A stretch of 64,000 nt of DNA from Auanema rhodensis (Eukaryota > Nematoda > Chromadorea > Rhabditida > Rhabditidae). The notes below the pieces were generated by a model that was not told the origin of the DNA, did no database searches, and saw only the letters and a program-made list of their open reading frames with translations. The stretch is taken from positions 26,055,638-26,119,637 of the forward strand of contig OZ059900.1 in NCBI GenBank assembly GCA_964057225.1, written 5' to 3'. Of the stretch, positions 63,957 to 64,000 are shown piece by piece (the stretch's first letter is position 1; every line of letters begins with the position of its first letter). The position numbers and the translations under genes were made by a program.

Positions 63957-64000
63957 TTTGTCGTGAAAGTGGAACTAGACGTTGTACGAACAATTTTGAG
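63957..64000 (+). repeat. Truncated unit 188 at window edge
   Basis: The first 44 bases of the next unit, ending GAACAATTTTGAG. This is a window cut, not a biological end. The array continues past both edges in the same orientation. Unit 187 is a V. Confidence 0.95.

Larger units (their letters stand above)
1..64000 (+). repeat. 342-bp satellite DNA array, 187 complete units plus a 44-bp partial unit
   Basis: The 342-bp unit beginning TTTGTCGTGAAAGTGG recurs without a gap from the first to the last base, always in the same orientation. The unit holds a G/C-poor core, one short GC-rich patch (GGGGCGTGCCC) and several T runs. Counted on unit 1, 110 of 342 bases are G or C. Units differ by a small set of recurrent, linked substitutions that define classes. 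Fifteen single-base indels (for example +1 near 8500, 11578, 20128, 27755, 28145, 36008, 42848, 48318 and 51056; -1 near 29026, 29413, 37965, 39331, 44805, 49310 and 52669; the three G insertions near 8500/11578/20128 share one origin) account for the net +2 bp. No unrelated sequence interrupts the array. The family is not recognised; a centromeric or pericentromeric satellite of a eukaryote is the natural reading. The strand sign only records the orientation in which the unit is written. Confidence 0.98.
53013..64000 (+). repeat. HOR domain 4 (units 156-187 plus partial unit)
   Basis: The order is E H V B C, (D/E) H V B*, E B' V B*, E B' C D, E H V B' C D N, V B' C D N, C D V. There is no indel, no F, G, I or J unit, and B' (ACTGTC) returns. 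The vocabulary equals that of domain 1. Segments of domain 1 recur here: about 1-1850 matches 55065-56915, and about 216-2904 matches 56648-59336. Confidence 0.87.

Noticed and set aside
1-64000. CRISPR array
   Set aside because: The period is 342 bp and the whole unit is conserved. There are no short repeats with unique spacers and no cas genes.
1-64000. Assembly artefact (the same reads stacked repeatedly)
   Set aside because: Not excluded, but unlikely as a full explanation. Distinct private substitutions, chimeric units and differing HOR lengths would not result from simple duplication of one contig piece. Long-read coverage would be decisive.
1-64000. Transposon, tRNA, rRNA or telomere repeat islands
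   Set aside because: The 342-bp register can be followed through the entire window with only single-base indels, leaving no room for an insertion.

Overview
The whole window is one uninterrupted satellite DNA array. A 342-bp AT-rich unit (about 32% G+C, counted on the first copy) repeats head-to-tail in a single orientation 187 times. A 44-bp piece of copy 188 ends the window (1-63956 complete copies, 63957-64000 partial). I see no protein gene, RNA gene, transposon, inversion, CRISPR array or unique spacer. The net length excess over 187 x 342 is 2 bp, fully explained by 15 single-base indels that I located. Units are numbered from the TTTGTCGTG boundary, so unit 1 is 1-342.

This is the architecture of eukaryotic constitutive heterochromatin, most likely centromeric or pericentromeric. 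I do not recognise the family and see no resemblance to primate alpha satellite. Roughly 10 CpG per unit, about the number expected from base composition, argues for little germline CpG methylation. Together with the AT-rich 300-400 bp unit this hints at an invertebrate, perhaps an insect. That is inference only.

The units are not random. Linked diagnostic substitutions sort them into about a dozen classes, here called H, V, B, C, D, E, F, G, I, J, K and N (B', B*, C' and C* are subtypes). The classes recur in fixed orders as higher-order repeats (HORs). Domain 1 (1-4104) is H V B* then (E B' C D) x2 then N. Domain 2 (4105-24627) is a 34-unit super-HOR of 11,630 bp. It comprises a 12-mer, two copies of a 9-mer (3,079 bp each) and a 4-mer. 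It is followed by a second copy of 8,551 bp that differs by exactly one 9-mer, then one extra I unit. Domain 3 (24628-53012) mixes F, D, V, E, B, C and G into 4-, 6-, 8- and 16-unit modules. Domain 4 (53013-64000) returns to the class vocabulary of domain 1 and contains near-copies of the window's first 2.9 kb.

Almost every rearrangement keeps the 342-bp register: whole-unit gains, losses and chimeric units. This is the signature of unequal homologous exchange or gene conversion. Class-specific sequence motifs worth attention are an exact 18-bp palindrome in B/H units and a partial CENP-B-box-like motif that is lost in F and G units. The many short open frames (61-84 codons) are the same satellite read repeatedly and are not regarded as genes.
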